DNA from: Mycocentrospora acerina
Lineage: Eukaryota > Ascomycota > Dothideomycetes > Pleosporales
Direction: 5' to 3'
Assembly: GCA_022701365.1 (NCBI GenBank)
Contig: JAKUHH010000151.1
Span: 153,001 to 217,000, forward strand
Length of the DNA stretch: 64,000 nucleotides
Made by a program: the position numbers and the translations under genes. Shown one piece after another: positions 33,498 through 46,700 of this stretch (its first letter is position 1; each line of letters starts with the position of its first letter). The notes under the pieces were generated by a model. The model saw nothing but the letters and a program-made list of their open reading frames with translations, was not told where the DNA came from and made no database searches.

Positions 33498-36400
33498 ATG
33501 GAACATGGCGCGTGCAACATAATATACATCGACAGGCGCGCCAACGATGAGCGCGTGCGGAGAGACACGCTCTCCAAGTCGCTTGTTGCGAGAACAAGCA
33601 CGAGCAATGTAGGCCAGAGCTACTTTGCCTTGGGCAAGACGCCGCCCGTCGAAGTGCATGCCAATGTCGAGGCCGTTCTTTCCATGTTCAACGAAGGTAT
33701 GTGGCCCTCGGCCCCCACACGCGCTAACCCTCCATTCACACCTCGACAGTTCACATCTGCGGCTCGGGCAAGTCTGCTCTCTCCAAAATCGCCCAAATCC
33801 TGGATTCGTCCATGGCCAGCGTCCCGACTTTTGTCCTGATAGACATTCCCTACGACGAAGAGCAGCGACGAAAGCGATTGTCCCGCGAACCTCGCACACC
33901 CTCGCCCACAACCTCGCGCGCATCGAGAATCAACACCAGCGAGCCAGACGATACATACGGCATGCACCTGCTCACCCACATCTCGTCGGAAATCTCATCG
34001 AGAAACTTTTCAAAGCTCGTCGTGCCCGTCGCCATGCTGACTGGACTGGATCGTGACTACAACTCCTCGGTCCTCCCTTCGCCAAGTACCGTCGGAGCGC
34101 AGGTTTTTGCAGACACGGTTCGTCTGTCTCGCTATCTCGACGCTGGCGCTGCCGATGTGCTGTCAAGTCCCTTGTCAAAGGATCGCATGCATGGCCTGGC
34201 TATTCACGCTCACCGGCTGCAAAAAGAGTGGATCCGCGAAGAGGCAAACTTTCTAACAACTAAGAGGAATCGGAAGTTGTCCTGGGTTGGCGTCGATGAC
34301 TCCAAGCCATATGCCTACCTCCGCGAAGCCATGGTGTCCAACCTGATGACTGGTATATGTAATCCAGAGACGGTGGGCGAGTCCATCGAGCCTAGGTATG
34401 TCGGCCTTGCGTGTTGTGGACATTCTACTTACATCGTTAGTGACTTCCATCTGGATGACGATCGGAGGGCAATTGTTGCGGAGAAAGTGGGAACTTGGGC
34501 CTTTTCAGCGCATGATCTCACCGATGACGAGTTACTGTATGGTGCTCTTGTCATGCTCGAGCATGCCCTACAGATGCCTGAACTGGAGAGGTGGAGTATG
34601 ACTGAGGGTAGGTGTTGCGTTTTTTTTTAATCAGAGGCCTAGAATGCTAATTGCCATGGCCAGATGAACTCGTCGTCTTCCTCTTATCTAGCCGCGCGGC
34701 TTACAACGATTTCGTCAAATACCACAACTTTCGCCATGTGGTCGATGTTCTACAAGCTCTCTTCCACTTTCTTGTACGAATTGGAACATTACCACCATAT
34801 CCCTCAGTCAACAACTCTACCATACCAACCTCTCGATCCCCGATAGCCGAACTCCTGAAGCCCTTTGATGCGCTCACTCTTCTCATCTCCGCAATTGGAC
34901 ACGACGTTGGCCATCCTGGTGTCAACAATGCGTTCCTGGTCGCGCTCAACGCACCGCTAGCTCAGCTCTACAACGACCGTTCCGTCCTCGAGTCATTCCA
35001 TTGCGCTGCTTACTCGCAAATCTTGCGTCGCTACTGGCCAAAGATCTTCTGCGACATTCCTATGCGAAGGCTTATGATTAATAACATCTTGGCAACTGAT
35101 ATGGGTCTGCATTTCAGATATATGAGCGACTTGGGTAATCTCCAACAAAAGCTCGCTCACAAGGAAGGCGCTGCAGATGATTGGAATGCAAAGGTCCGCG
35201 AGGAACACCGAGATTTGACTTGTGGCCTTCTCATCAAATGCGCGGACATTTGCAATGTTGTAAGTTTACAACCCTGCACGCCTTGAGTCATCAAAAACAG
35301 TCTCATAACTTTTTTTTTAACAGGCGCGTAAATTCGAAACTGCAGCTAGATGGGCCAACATTCTCACCGACGAATTCAGCAACCAAGGTCTCATGGAGCA
35401 GGAGTTGCAAATGCCATCCTGCTTATTTGGCGGGCCACCTGTCCGCGAGGATCTGATCAAGCTTGCCGAGTCTCAGATTGGCTTCATGAACATATTCGCG
35501 AGACCCTTGTTTGAGGCTGTTGCAGACATTCTTCCCGCAATGCACTTTGCTGTTGAAGAAATGCTCGCCAACAAGAAGGTCTGGGAGATGAAAATAGACG
35601 ACGAGCGTCTGAGGAGCAAAAAGGCACAGAACCGACTGCTTATCGGCGATCTCCAACCTCCGGCCTTCATGGCAGACCCGACGCCAAGTCCATTGTCTGG
35701 CAGTCCCGCTAGATCGCTCGCGAACGTACCCATACCATCCACTGCTCACAACTTGAGCAAGATCAGCCCTCAGGACGAATCTCACCGTCGAGAATCTACT
35801 GGCTCTATCCAGGCAGCATTGGCCGGCTCCCGAAGATCGTCTCTGGGCGCAGAAAAAGAATTAAGACGTTCTTCTCTTCCTGGTGGGCGAGGACTGGCTT
35901 CACGGGAAAATCAGGGTTCGTCCAGACGAGGAAGCGGCGATGCCAGCATTACGGCAATTCTTGTCACACAGACGCCAAATACAGCCGATGTACCTGTAAA
36001 CGAACCTGCACCGACATTTGACGATGGTTCAAAAACAGATCGCAGAGATGTGTTGAGAAGAACATCAAAGGAAAAGGAAGGCGAAAGACCAGTCACGGCT
36101 CCTACGCATGTACGGCGAAGTCAGAGTAAGTACAAACACATTTGGACGCCATCTACCGCGTCTTGTGAACTCTTTTGTAGCATTTCAAGACTAACTTTTG
36201 GCAGTCTCCAACCTTTACCCTATGCCTCAGCCATCATCACAATGCCACTCTCAAGTTGATCTATCGCACCCTCCCAACGGCAACCTCGACGGTTCCAAAC
36301 TGTCACAGTGGGACAATAGTCAAATCAGCGGCGACGACAGCCCAATGCGATCGGATGGATCGCGCGACTTGAGCTGGTGGCGGCAGATGAGTACTCGGCG

Positions 36401-36704
36401 ACGCAATATGCGTGAGGGTATTAGAAACGGCGATGGTACCAAAAACGGTGACATTGCTGCTCGAGCCCACAACAAAGAGATAGCGCTTGATTATCCCGCG
36501 TCCAGCAACGAACTTCCCCCGCCACTTCCTGGATATCCCATTGGGGATCGGAGAACGACGTCTGGAAAGATTAGGAAATTCTTCAAAAGGAAACCGAGGA
36601 GTCAGGACGACCCAGAAAAGCAGTCGTCCAGTATCGGCAGTTCCTCTCAGCATCGAACGCCACCCACGAGTGATCCAGGACGATCACTAAACAGCGACGA
36701 CTGA
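33498..36704 (+). CDS. PDE2: High-affinity 3',5'-cyclic-nucleotide phosphodiesterase (class I)
   Basis: Hydrolyses cAMP to 5'-AMP and so damps protein kinase A signalling. Six exons, 33498..33696, 33750..34395, 34441..34607, 34664..35259, 35324..36125 and 36205..36704, keep the frame to 969 aa. The catalytic HD domain has HNFRH at 358-362, HDVGHPG at 417 and the metal-ligand Asp532 in KCADICN; ARKFETAARWANIL and the helix QIGFMNIFARPLFE follow. The N-terminal ~330 residues carry a fungal PDE2-type region (MEHGACNIIYIDRR). The ~280-residue C-terminal tail after WEM is Ser/Arg-rich and disordered. The second intron (34396..34440, 45 bp) is a multiple of three and so could be retained without breaking the frame, but DFHLDDDRR fits the family better when it is removed. 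Confidence 0.93.
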
Positions 36705-37550
36705 AGAGCTCCAAGGCTCCAGTCGAGTTCCATTTTTCCTCTTTTCATCCGTTGCATCGAACAACGCCGCCCATCATCTCAGCACTTGTCACCATACCCA
36801 ACGTAGAAGCAATCTTCCGTCTCCATGACATCACTGCTCATCTCAACACTTGACTCATCTTACGCTTTGACATTTCCTAACTTGCGATATTCCTCCCACA
36901 TTCATGACATGACGGATCGATGCAGTCAAAAGAACCTCCAACTATTTGTATCTGCATCTGCCTTGTGCGGCTATATACCATACAGGTATCCTGTCCTACA
37001 GCCAGCTCGTCTATTTCCTAAGCTTCGCGCCACCCTTTCGCTAAACCCTTTTTTTTCCTTTCTGACCGACTTGTTGAACAACGGGCTTGTCCACTGCATT
37101 CGACTCACATCCCGACTGCCCGGCAAGAGCCAGTGGTTGAGACCATTTCCCCCCCTTTTTTTTCCTCCTTTTCAGACAAACAAGCAACTTCTCGCTCACA
37201 TTCATTGGCAAACATGTAACAACGAGGGCACGAGTAGTACAGCGGGAGTTTTCTTAATCGGCACCTGAGAATATAATCTGTCCCGCGTGTGGTGTGGTGT
37301 CGAGTTAATTGATTGGCTGGCTGGCTAGTTGGTTGGTTGCGAGGGGAAAAAAGCAAATAGCCAGGCCTTGTTGGAGTTTTCTTTGTGTCATGACGGCTCG
37401 AAAACGGGTATGAATAGAGAGAGAGAGAGAGAGAGGTGGAGGGTGATGGGGAGAATAGGAGAGGAGAGGAGAGGGGAGGGGAGAAAGGGGCGCGCAAGGA
37501 AAGAATCGGAATGGAATGGAAGGAAATCCAGGTGTGATGGTTAATTGGCA

Positions 37551-37606
<56 letters not shown>

Positions 37607-38089
37607 GGAGGAGCGAGCGAATGAACAAATGAGCAAACAAACAAACGAACAAACAGACGAACGAATTAACAAACAAGCAAACAGGAAGTGGGGAGCAGGC
37701 AAGGGGAGAAAGCCGTATTGTCATTGTCCTCTCCTCATTGGGAAGCACTCTAGCACCCGTCTGTCTGCCTTGCCTAGGAAAAAAAAATCCCCCCCTCCCC
37801 CAAAACCTGTTCTGTCGTTTGTTTGTTATTCGTCCATTTGGGGGCTTCGTCGTGTCTTTCTCTTAGTCTCTCCTTCTCTCTCTTTCTCTCTTGAAAACAG
37901 ATTTTTTTTAATGGCCTGTAGATGGATGGGGCTAGCTAGTGTATGTGTGTGTGTATATGTGTGTGTGTGTCTGTGTCTGTAGAGATGGAATACTTGGGCG
38001 CCTCTCTTCTCCTCTCCTCCTCATCCTGATCCTCATCCTCCTTTTAGTACTATTACTACTACTATTACTATTACTATTACAATTATTAT
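36705..38089. other. Intergenic: 3' end of PDE and simple repeats
   Basis: About 1.4 kb with pyrimidine-rich runs (37030-37060, 37145-37170), a GA run at 37412-37436, a longer one at about 37554-37603, and GT runs at 37945-37975. No coding frame is credible here. Confidence 0.6.
37554..37603. repeat. (GA)n dinucleotide microsatellite
   Basis: About 25 perfect GA units downstream of the phosphodiesterase gene, after a shorter GA run at 37412-37436. Confidence 0.9.
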
Positions 38090-38526
<437 letters not shown>

Positions 38527-38569
38527 TTATTATTGTTGTGGTTGTTGGTCTGGTTGTTGGGTATTATCC

Positions 38570-38621
38570 TTCTTCTTCTTCTTCTTCTTCTTCTTCTTCT
38601 TCTTCTTCTTCTTCTTCTTCT
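38570..38621. repeat. (CTT)n microsatellite
   Basis: About 17 TTC units, 44 bp past the CTA tract. Confidence 0.95.
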
Positions 38622-38885
38622 CCTAGGTGGACCGTCCCTTTTTATTTGTTTATTTATATATTTATATGTGTGTGTGCGTTGTGCAGGGGTGAGGAATACA
38701 TGTATGTAGGAAGTTGTAAGATGGGCCATGGACATGGACACTGGACATCAATGAATAAATATATAAATATACACTCACACATGCAGCGAGTATTTCTCCT
38801 TGCTTTCTTGATTTTCTTTAATTTTAAAAAAAAGATTATGTATATTTTTATGGAATTGTTTTTTTTTCTTCCTTCTTCTCTCCTT

Positions 38886-39562
38886 TCACTCCATTACTAT
38901 CCATTTATTGAATATTTCTTGCTTGTCATTTTCTTCACCTCCTCCTCCTCTTCCTCCAATGTCTTGCTGCACAATCCATGTGTCGAATCCCCCTTGCTCT
39001 TCTTCTTCGTCTTGCTCGTCATCACCATCACCATCTTCTTCTTCTGCATCTGCATCTGCATCTGCGTCATCCCCTCCATTTTCAACTTCAACGTCATTTT
39101 CATCTCCAGTTTCGTCTTCATCTTTGGATGAAACAGGCACGTATGCATCCACCCCCATGCACACGCCCACACACTCATCCAGGAGTGTCCACCCCGGGTT
39201 CTCAACCAGCAGGCTCGGGTCCGCGTAGCCTGTATAGCGCCGGCAAAAGAGTGGTGGTGTGGCGGCCATGAGGCGGTAGGATGTAGACATGAGATTGTTA
39301 CTAGAGGTCTTGGAGAAGGGTGATGAAGCATAAGAAGAAAGAGAAGAAATATAAGTGTGTGTTTGAAATGGTAGCTTAGGATGAGATTTCCGTGGAAAGT
39401 GTAATGAGTGTTGGTTTATTTCTGGGAGGAGATCTGGGGAGAGTTTCGAGGCGAGGTGTTGTGTGCGGAGGGTGTGGGTGCGGAGGATGGAAATGGCGGG
39501 CATGGGGATGTGGCGTGTGAGTCGGGGAGTTGAGGAGTCGCTTTTCATATTGCTACTGCCAT

Positions 39563-39594
<32 letters not shown>

Positions 39595-40118
39595 AGTTGG
39601 GTGGTAGGGTAGCCTGGTGAGCTAGCGGAGAGGAATTCTGCCCAGGGACCGAGGCCGGATATGTATGACTCTGGAGTGTAAGTCTGTGGTGATGCGGTGG
39701 GGATTATGTGGAGTTGTAGACCGCTGGATTTGGCGCTGGAGATGGTGCGTTGCATGAGGTGTAATGTTGCGTTGAAGTCGGTGGCGAAGGGAGAGAGTTT
39801 CTCAACTGAGATGCTGTTGTTTGGGAGGACGGGGATCATGCTCGAGCCTACCCGGCGCCAGGTATCTAACATGTTGAACCATACGCTCTGCATAGCTGAG
39901 TTGTCAGCTGCGAGGAAATCTGCAAAGTAGTCGAGGAGATGCGCAGCGCTGGACCAGAATAGTTCGAGGAATTCGGAAGAGAGCTTGGTGTGTGAAGAGA
40001 ACGATTTTATTTGTGAGTATGTGTGGCGGAGATTGAGGATGTTGGTGCTGTGGATGTAGAGCAGAGTTGGAGCAGGGAGGGAGGTGTAGTCTGAGACTAG
40101 AATTGGTGGGGGACGCAT
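38886..40118 (-). CDS. Uncharacterised protein with acidic C-terminal tail
   Basis: Single 410-aa frame starting MRPPPILVSDYTSLPAPTLL. The first ~180 residues are mixed helical and hydrophobic, with LELFWSSAAHLLDYFADFL and SVWFNMLDTWRRVGSSMIP, and look like a folded domain. A Ser-run (about nine) follows. The part from ~290 contains CRRYTGYADPSLLVENPGWTLLD and then an acidic repeat tail of Asp/Glu/Ala, Asp/Gly and Glu runs, ending FDTWIVQQD and FNKWIVME. The two similar endings (TWIVQQ, KWIVME) flank the glycine stretch. I do not recognise the family and give no function. The absence of stops over 1.2 kb outside simple repeats supports a real gene. Confidence 0.65.
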
Positions 40119-40367
40119 ATTAGAGATGGAAATGAGAGCAGTTATTGATCAAATGTAGTGGTTGTTCGACTCAATCTTTGTTGATTTGAGTGCGGACAAC
40201 AAGAAGACGTAGAAGACACGATGCCAAGACTGAGGCCTTGAAAGAATTCCAGGTGAAAGAGAGTGACAATCTATTCTGCTAGAAAATTAAACTCCGCTAT
40301 ATCAAACAGTACAACCACCCCCATATCAAGACAATGTCCTCAATATACATAGCAATCTTTGATTATC

Positions 40368-41938
40368 CTAAAGGTACCGCGACATACGGCTGAGTGTACT
40401 CATTTTGCCGTGTTGCATATTGCTCAGCAACGCCTCCTCCAAAGCGGACTGGCTTATACCCGCATCTACACAAGTCAGCACGTAGACTTACCAAGATAAA
40501 TGTTCTTGAGAAGAATGTGTACATACCGTCAATGTCGCTGAAACTGCTCCCCATACTCGGCGTACCCTCGCTACCTTCTTTTCTCAATCCCGTGGCCCTT
40601 GGACTGCCCAACCTCGCCAACTCCGCACGATGGTTAGAGGTGGGACTTCTGGGACTCATTGCCGCTCCCTTTGATGCGTCGTCTGCGAAACTTGTTATCG
40701 ATGATGCAGTCTCTGTTGTAGCCTGAGACTGTTGGTCTTGTGACAGTCGTCTCAAGGGCGTAACATCACTGGGCCCATCTACTTCATAAAATTTCCTCCC
40801 ACTCCTAGCATTATTACGGAAAGGCATATCTTGTGTGTATGTCTCTTTCCCAGTTTGACGTCTTGCAGTGGATGCAAACGGCAAATGTGAGTGTCCGTGT
40901 GAACCAGAATTCTCCGCCTCTTGCGTACCATCACCCTCGTCGAATGTTGCTAGGTCTTGCGGGCGCTGTTGTCGGAAACGTGGTGGCCGTTTGAACAGCT
41001 GACTACGGTGCGCCGGATGGTTTGTGTCTGAAAGAGAAGATGAGTCTGAAGACGATGAATCCAAAAGTCCCGAAGAGTCGGCCGAACCACGTCGTTCAGG
41101 AGGTGGTACAGATGTCAAGGGTGTTGTCTGGTCGTCTGATCTTCGACTGTTGGATCGCTGGGCTGAAAGCGTAGATTGTATCCGAGCTGGCGCTTGCTTT
41201 GTGTATGCTCGAGACTGAGTTATTGTAGTCGTAGAAGGTGTCCTGGAGAGTAATGGTGCTGTTTGTGTTAGATTCAAGGTACAGAAAGCGTATTGACTTG
41301 GAAGCTGGACTCACCAGCCGACGATGTCTCTCCTCGGACATTTGGGCTATCCCATGGTCGGACGGAAAGCGCAGATGTTGTTCTTGCAGCTATTTCATTG
41401 TGAGCAGGAAATCAACTAGTATGGAATCAACAAACCTTCTGAATCGCCGCTTGCAGTTCTCCGCATGGCAATTCCGCTAACGGTGTTCAAGTTGCTGCCG
41501 CTGGTTGACGAGCCAGCCACCGTAGCTGGGATGCTGACTTTCTTCATCTGGTTCCGCACATGCTGCAGATGTCGCTCGTACAACCAAGCTGCTTGCTGTA
41601 GAAGAAATGTTGGAGGGACGCGAAACTTGGTGGCCCTGTGGTTTGGTCAACATGATTGATTCCTCGTCCTGGTAGGCAGAAACACACAATTCTACCCCTG
41701 TAGAAGTTAGCTTTGAGAAGGCTCATTAGTGCGATATCACTTACAGTTGAGGTCGCTGGTCTTGGAGGATTTGGAAATGACTTTCCACAGCTGGCGGTCT
41801 TTTTCGGCATCCCATTGCGCCTGGGAGGTTAGATGGCAATTGCAGGGGTAGATGGAGATGTCTCACCTGTGGCGGGTCAACAAAACTGCCCCGAACAAAA
41901 GGGAGTCTGATTATGGCCGTAAACTGAGGCACATTCAT
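40368..41938 (-). CDS. ATG29: Autophagy-related protein 29
   Basis: Part of the Atg17-Atg29-Atg31 scaffold that starts the pre-autophagosomal structure. Seven exons, 41938..41867, 41820..41745, 41697..41688, 41635..41436, 41389..41315, 41258..40527 and 40465..40368, give 420 aa. The N-terminal Atg29 domain reads FTAIIRLPFVRGSFVDPP, WDAEKDRQLWKVI, and then WVELATKFRVPPTFLLQQAA with WLYERHLQHVRNQM. Exon 3 is only ten nucleotides and restores WVELATKF; without it the frame fails. The C-terminus SQSALEEALLSNMQ to SRMSRYL matches the family ending. The middle is Ser/Arg/Pro-rich and disordered, as in other fungal Atg29. It shares a 403-bp divergent promoter with ADE1. Confidence 0.92.
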
Positions 41939-42341
41939 CGTGAGATGGAGACTGTCTACAAGGCCAAGACAGTTGATGAAAAGGGTGTGTATGAGGAGCG
42001 GTTCTGGGTCTAAGCCTTGCGTGAAGCGATGTACGTCAACCTCACAAAGGACAGACGACGAGTTTGAGCACGGAGCAAGCTGTATTAATAACGAGTATGA
42101 AAGTACGGAAGATTTTGAAGCGCCCGCAGTAACAAGTTTGTATTCTATATGCTCAAACAATGAACAGTGCTAGGTCTACCGTCAAATGAAGCTCACCCCA
42201 AGCGCCTGCTGATCGCCTGCGCCACAAGCCACAGGGCCCCACTTGCTTGCGATGCCCCGCATAAAATTACTTTGGGTATTCGAAACAACGTCAGTTCCAC
42301 TGATTCTCAAAAACAGTCAATCATTCAATCACTCGATCAAA
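41939..42341. promoter_or_regulatory. Divergent promoter region between ATG29 and ADE1
   Basis: 403 bp between the start codons of two genes pointing away from each other. It must hold both promoters. No TGACTC site or TATA box is convincing. The open frame at 41940-42173 is the antisense of ATG29's leader and is not a gene. Confidence 0.6.
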
Positions 42342-43344
42342 ATGTCTTCCAATGCGATTGTCCACATCGATGTGCAGGATAAGCTACCAAAAGTAGCCTC
42401 TGGCAAAGTTCGCGACCTCTTTGCAATTGACGATGACACACTGCTGTTCGTTGCGAGCGACCGAATTTCGGCGTATGATGTGATTATGGAAAATGTGAGT
42501 TGATGACTCCTCAAAAACTCTACAGTCGGTGCAGCGTCGTTGCGCTGGTTTTGGACAACTTGAAGAACATTATTTAATATTATGGCTCCAGGGTATTCCA
42601 GGAAAGGGCGCACTTCTCACAGCTATGAGTATTTACTGGTTCAAATATCTCGTTGACCAAGTTCCCGGTCTCGAGACTCACTACCTCAGCAACACACTGC
42701 CAAAAGCCATCTCGGATCTTACAGAATTCCAGAACCGGAGCATGCAAGTCCGCCGCTTGCGCATCATCCCAATTGAGTCTATTGTCCGTGGCTACATTAC
42801 TGGTTCTGGGTGGTCCGAGTACAAGAAGTCCGGGACTGTGAATGGAATCCAACTTCCTGCTGGACTTGTTGAGGGGCAGAAGCTCCCACAGCCACTCTGG
42901 ACTCCATCGACCAAAGCTGAAGTCGGTGGAAAGGATGAGAACATCTCACCGGAGGAGGCGCGCAAGACGATTGGAAACGAAACCATTGCGGCCAAGGTTG
43001 AGGAGCTCAGTCTCAAGATCTACACTGCCGCAGCAGCACGCGCTCTGTCTGTAGGCATCATTCTCGCCGACACAAAGTTTGAGTTTGGACTCGATGCCGA
43101 GGACAAGGTTGTTTTGGTCGATGAGGTGTTGACGCCGGATAGCTCTCGCTTCTGGCCGCAAGAGACGTGGGAGAAGAACCTGGGCAGGGCGCAACCAAGC
43201 TTCGACAAGCAGTTTCTGCGGGACTGGCTGACGAGCAACGGCCTGAAGGGAAAGGAAGGTGTCAAGGTGCCAGAGGATGTGGTGCAGCAGACGGCGGCCA
43301 AGTACCGAGAAGCGTACGAGAAGATTACAGGGCAGACGTCGTAG
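42342..43344 (+). CDS. ADE1: Phosphoribosylaminoimidazole-succinocarboxamide synthase
   Basis: Catalyses SAICAR formation from CAIR and aspartate with ATP, step seven of purine synthesis, in the cytosol. Exons 42342..42494 and 42592..43344 are joined by removing a 97-bp intron (GTGAGT donor, CAG acceptor), giving 301 aa, close to yeast Ade1 (306). Family signatures are KVASGKVRDLF at the N-terminus, FVASDRISAYDVIMEN at the exon join followed by GIPGKG, then IPIESIVRGYITGSGW, and LADTKFEFG with LVDEVLTPDSSRFW. All key blocks are present, so the enzyme should be active. Confidence 0.97.
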
Positions 43345-43784
43345 AGGGTTGGGTTGGGCTGGGTTGAGTTGAGTTAGGTTGAGTTGGGTTTGAGAAGGGA
43401 GTTCAAGGATGGCATTGGTTGAGTGGTATGAACTGGAGAGAGAAGTGTGCGTTTATAGTTGCATGAGATATCAAACTGCACACACACACACACTGAGGAG
43501 TTGGCAGTGCGGGGACAAAGGCCAGTCGGCGCGGGGTGTGATGGGGATGAAAGTGATGAAACGGGTCCAATAACACCAGACTCGAAGAGCGAAGAGAGAA
43601 GCGCAATGCAAAGTAGCCGATCCAGATGGAATCGATGCTGTCGAGGCACAACTCGACTGCCAGCCGAACCATCTCCGACCCACGCCGAGCCATCGCCCGG
43701 TGCGGGTGCAGCCCCGCAAAAAAGATGTCGGGGCTCCCCACGACCACAGGACTCAGCAGTCCGCCGCCCGGCCATGATGCTGCA
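43345..43784. other. Intergenic: ADE1 3' end, IleRS leader
   Basis: 440 bp. It includes GGTTG/AGTTG-rich repeats right after the ADE1 stop (43345-43395) and a short CA run at 43478-43490. The frame of the next gene is open upstream from 43626, but without a convincing targeting peptide. Confidence 0.4.
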
Positions 43785-46700
43785 ATGCTCGCCCCGACTC
43801 GAGTCCTCGGCGCATCATGGTCGTCGACACTGCGGCTGCCCAAGTCGAGCTTCCCGCCGCGCCCGCTGCCGTCGGCCAAGGCAGACTACCTCCGCAAGTG
43901 CACCGATGAGCTGTATGCGTGGCAGCAGAGCGCCGCCCGCTTCCAGCACGCGCTGCCCCCGACCTTTACCCTCCACGACGGGCCGCCGTATGCAAACGGG
44001 CCGCTGCACGTGGGCCATGCGCTGAACAAGATCACCAAGGACGTCATCTGCCGCTTCCAGCTCGGCCAGGGCAAGCGCGTGTCCTACCGCCCGGGCTGGG
44101 ACTGCCACGGCCTGCCCATTGAGATCAAGGCGCTGCAGGCCCAGAAGCGCGATGCCGCCGACACGGATGCCGTGGGCGTGCGCGAGGCGGCGCGCGAGCT
44201 GGCGGCGCATACCGTCGAGGAGCAGAAGCGCGGGTTCCGCGACTGGGCCGTCATGGGCGACTGGGACCACGCCTACACGACCATGGAGCGCGACTTTGAG
44301 CTCCGCCAGCTCGACGTCTTCGGCACCATGTTCGACAAGGGCCTGATCTACCGCCAGTTCAAGCCCGTCTACTGGAGCCCCAGCTCGGCCACGGCGCTTG
44401 CCGAAGCCGAGCTGGAGTATGACGAGAACCACAAGAGCCTGGCCGCTTTTGTGCGCTACCCGGTCCATCTGTCGTCGAGGCTGAAGAGCGGTGCGCTGAA
44501 AGATATTGTGGGCGACATTGGCCTGGCCATCTGGACTACCACGCCGTGGACGCTGCCGGCGAACAAGGCGGTTGCCGTGCACAGGGACATTGCCTACTGC
44601 GTGGTTCGTGATGTGGACTATGGCCATGAGCTGACTCTGGTTGCGGCCTCGCGTGTGGCCGACTACCAAAAGTCCATTGGGCGTGAACTTGTCGTGGTCG
44701 GCTCTGGTCTGACGGGCGCTGACCTTGCTGGCAACCTCGAGTACGAGAACCCCTTCCAACGCGCAAGTGGACTCCAGCCTGTCATCCACGCCGACTTTGT
44801 CACCGACACTTCTGGCACTGGCCTTGTCCATCTTGCTCCCGGGCATGGCATGGACGACTACCATGTTTGCAGCGCCATGGGCATCCCAGCCTTTGCTCCA
44901 GTCGACGACGCGGGTGCCTTCACCAAACATGCTTTCCCAGAGCAGCCTGAGCTCCTCGAGGGCCTGCCTGTATCTGACATCAAGAAGACGGGAAGCAACG
45001 CTGTGTGCAACTATCTCAAAGAGCATAACCTCCTGCGTGGTAAGCACAATTACCGCCACAAGTACCCCATCGACTGGAGAACCAAGCAGCCCGTCATTGT
45101 GAGAGCAACCGAGCAGTGGTTCGCAGATGTGGAAAACATCAAAGACGCTTCGATGAAGGCAATTGCCGACGTAGACTTTAAACCTGAAACTGGCCGTTCT
45201 CGACTGGAAAGTTTTATCCAAGGGCGCAGCCAATGGTGCATCTCTCGTCAGCGAGCTTGGGGCGTCCCCATCCCCGCTCTGTACAAAGTTGAGGGTGAGT
45301 CTAGGGAGGCGGTCATGGACACTGAGATTATTCAGCACATAATTGGCGTCATCAAGAAGCGCGGTATCGACGCTTGGTGGACTGATGCTCAGGACGATCC
45401 AGCGTGGAAGCCGGAACATCTCACTGGCACGTATGTCCGAGGTAGAGACACCATGGATGTATGGTTCGACAGCGGTACCAGCTGGACGCTTCTCCCACAG
45501 CAAAAGGACCAACCCGTTGCGGATGTATATTTCGAAGGCACTGACCAACATCGTGGATGGTTCCAGTCCTCGCTTCTCACACATGTCGCCACTCAATCGT
45601 ACAGCACTACTACTGTCAAAGCCCCCTACAAGACTCTAATCACACACGGCTTCACGCTCGATTCGGATGGCCGCAAGATGAGCAAGTCCTTGGGCAATGT
45701 CATCTCCCCTTCCCAGATCATGTCAGGCGAACTACTCCCACCGATCAAGCGGAAGAAGCAGAAAGGCAAGAACGCAAACACAGAAGCAGTCAACAACAGC
45801 ACTGCTCCAGCCTACGACGCCATGGGTTCCGACGCTCTGCGCCTCTGGGCCGCGAGCAGCGACTACACACGCGACGTGACCATCGGCCAGCCAGTCCTCT
45901 TGTCCATCAACCAAGCCCTCCACAAATACCGCGTAACCTTCAAGTGGCTGCTTGGAATCTTCTCACTTCCCTCATGCCCGCCAACCTTTTCCTCCCTGAC
46001 CACTCTCCGCAACGAAGTACTAGCCCAGCAGCACCTCCCCTTACTCACCGACACGCTCGCCCTCCACCGCCTCAAGCAAGTCAGCCGCGCGGTGCACTCG
46101 CACTACAGCGACTACGAGTTCTCCAAGGGCCTCAACGTCATCAACAAATACCTCTCCAACGACCTCTCGGCCTTTTACTTTGAAACGCTCAAAGACCGCG
46201 TCTACACGGGCTCGCAACCCGACTGCCAGCACCTCCAGCGCGTGCTCGGCACAATCTTCCTCGAGCTCCTCCACATGCTCGCCCCCATCTGCCCGCTCCT
46301 CGTCGAAGAAGTCTGGCACCACGTCCCGGCTGCCCTCCGCGAAAACAGCACCCACCCCGCCCGTACGCACTGGTCCCGTCTCCCTGCACCCACACCTGCA
46401 TCCTCGGCACAAACCCTCGACACGATCCTCTCCCACGTCCACGACCTCAGCGCCGCCATCAACGCCTCCCAGGAGCGGCTGCGCGCCGCCAAGAACATCG
46501 GCTCCAGCCTTGAGACGAGCGTCTCGCTCGTCCTGCCGGATGAGCAGGCCCTCAGGACGCTGCAGGAGGGCTTCACCGCTGCGACGCACGCGCCTGCTGA
46601 GGCAATGCAAGACCAGCTCGCGGGCTTGTTTGTCGTGAGTGCATTCAAGGTGGAGATTCGTGGTGTCGTTGATAGCAGTGGGGAGGAGTGGGCGTGGAGT

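Noticed and set aside
32110..33522. Overlapping 360-380 codon frames on both strands
   Set aside because: Low-complexity Gly/Ser/Arg and Ala/Pro/Thr sequence in GC-rich triplet repeats; overlapping frames on both strands, no domain.
43815..45596. 593-codon open frame on the minus strand
   Set aside because: Exact antisense of the mitochondrial IleRS gene; caused by its GC-rich third positions, with no recognisable domain.
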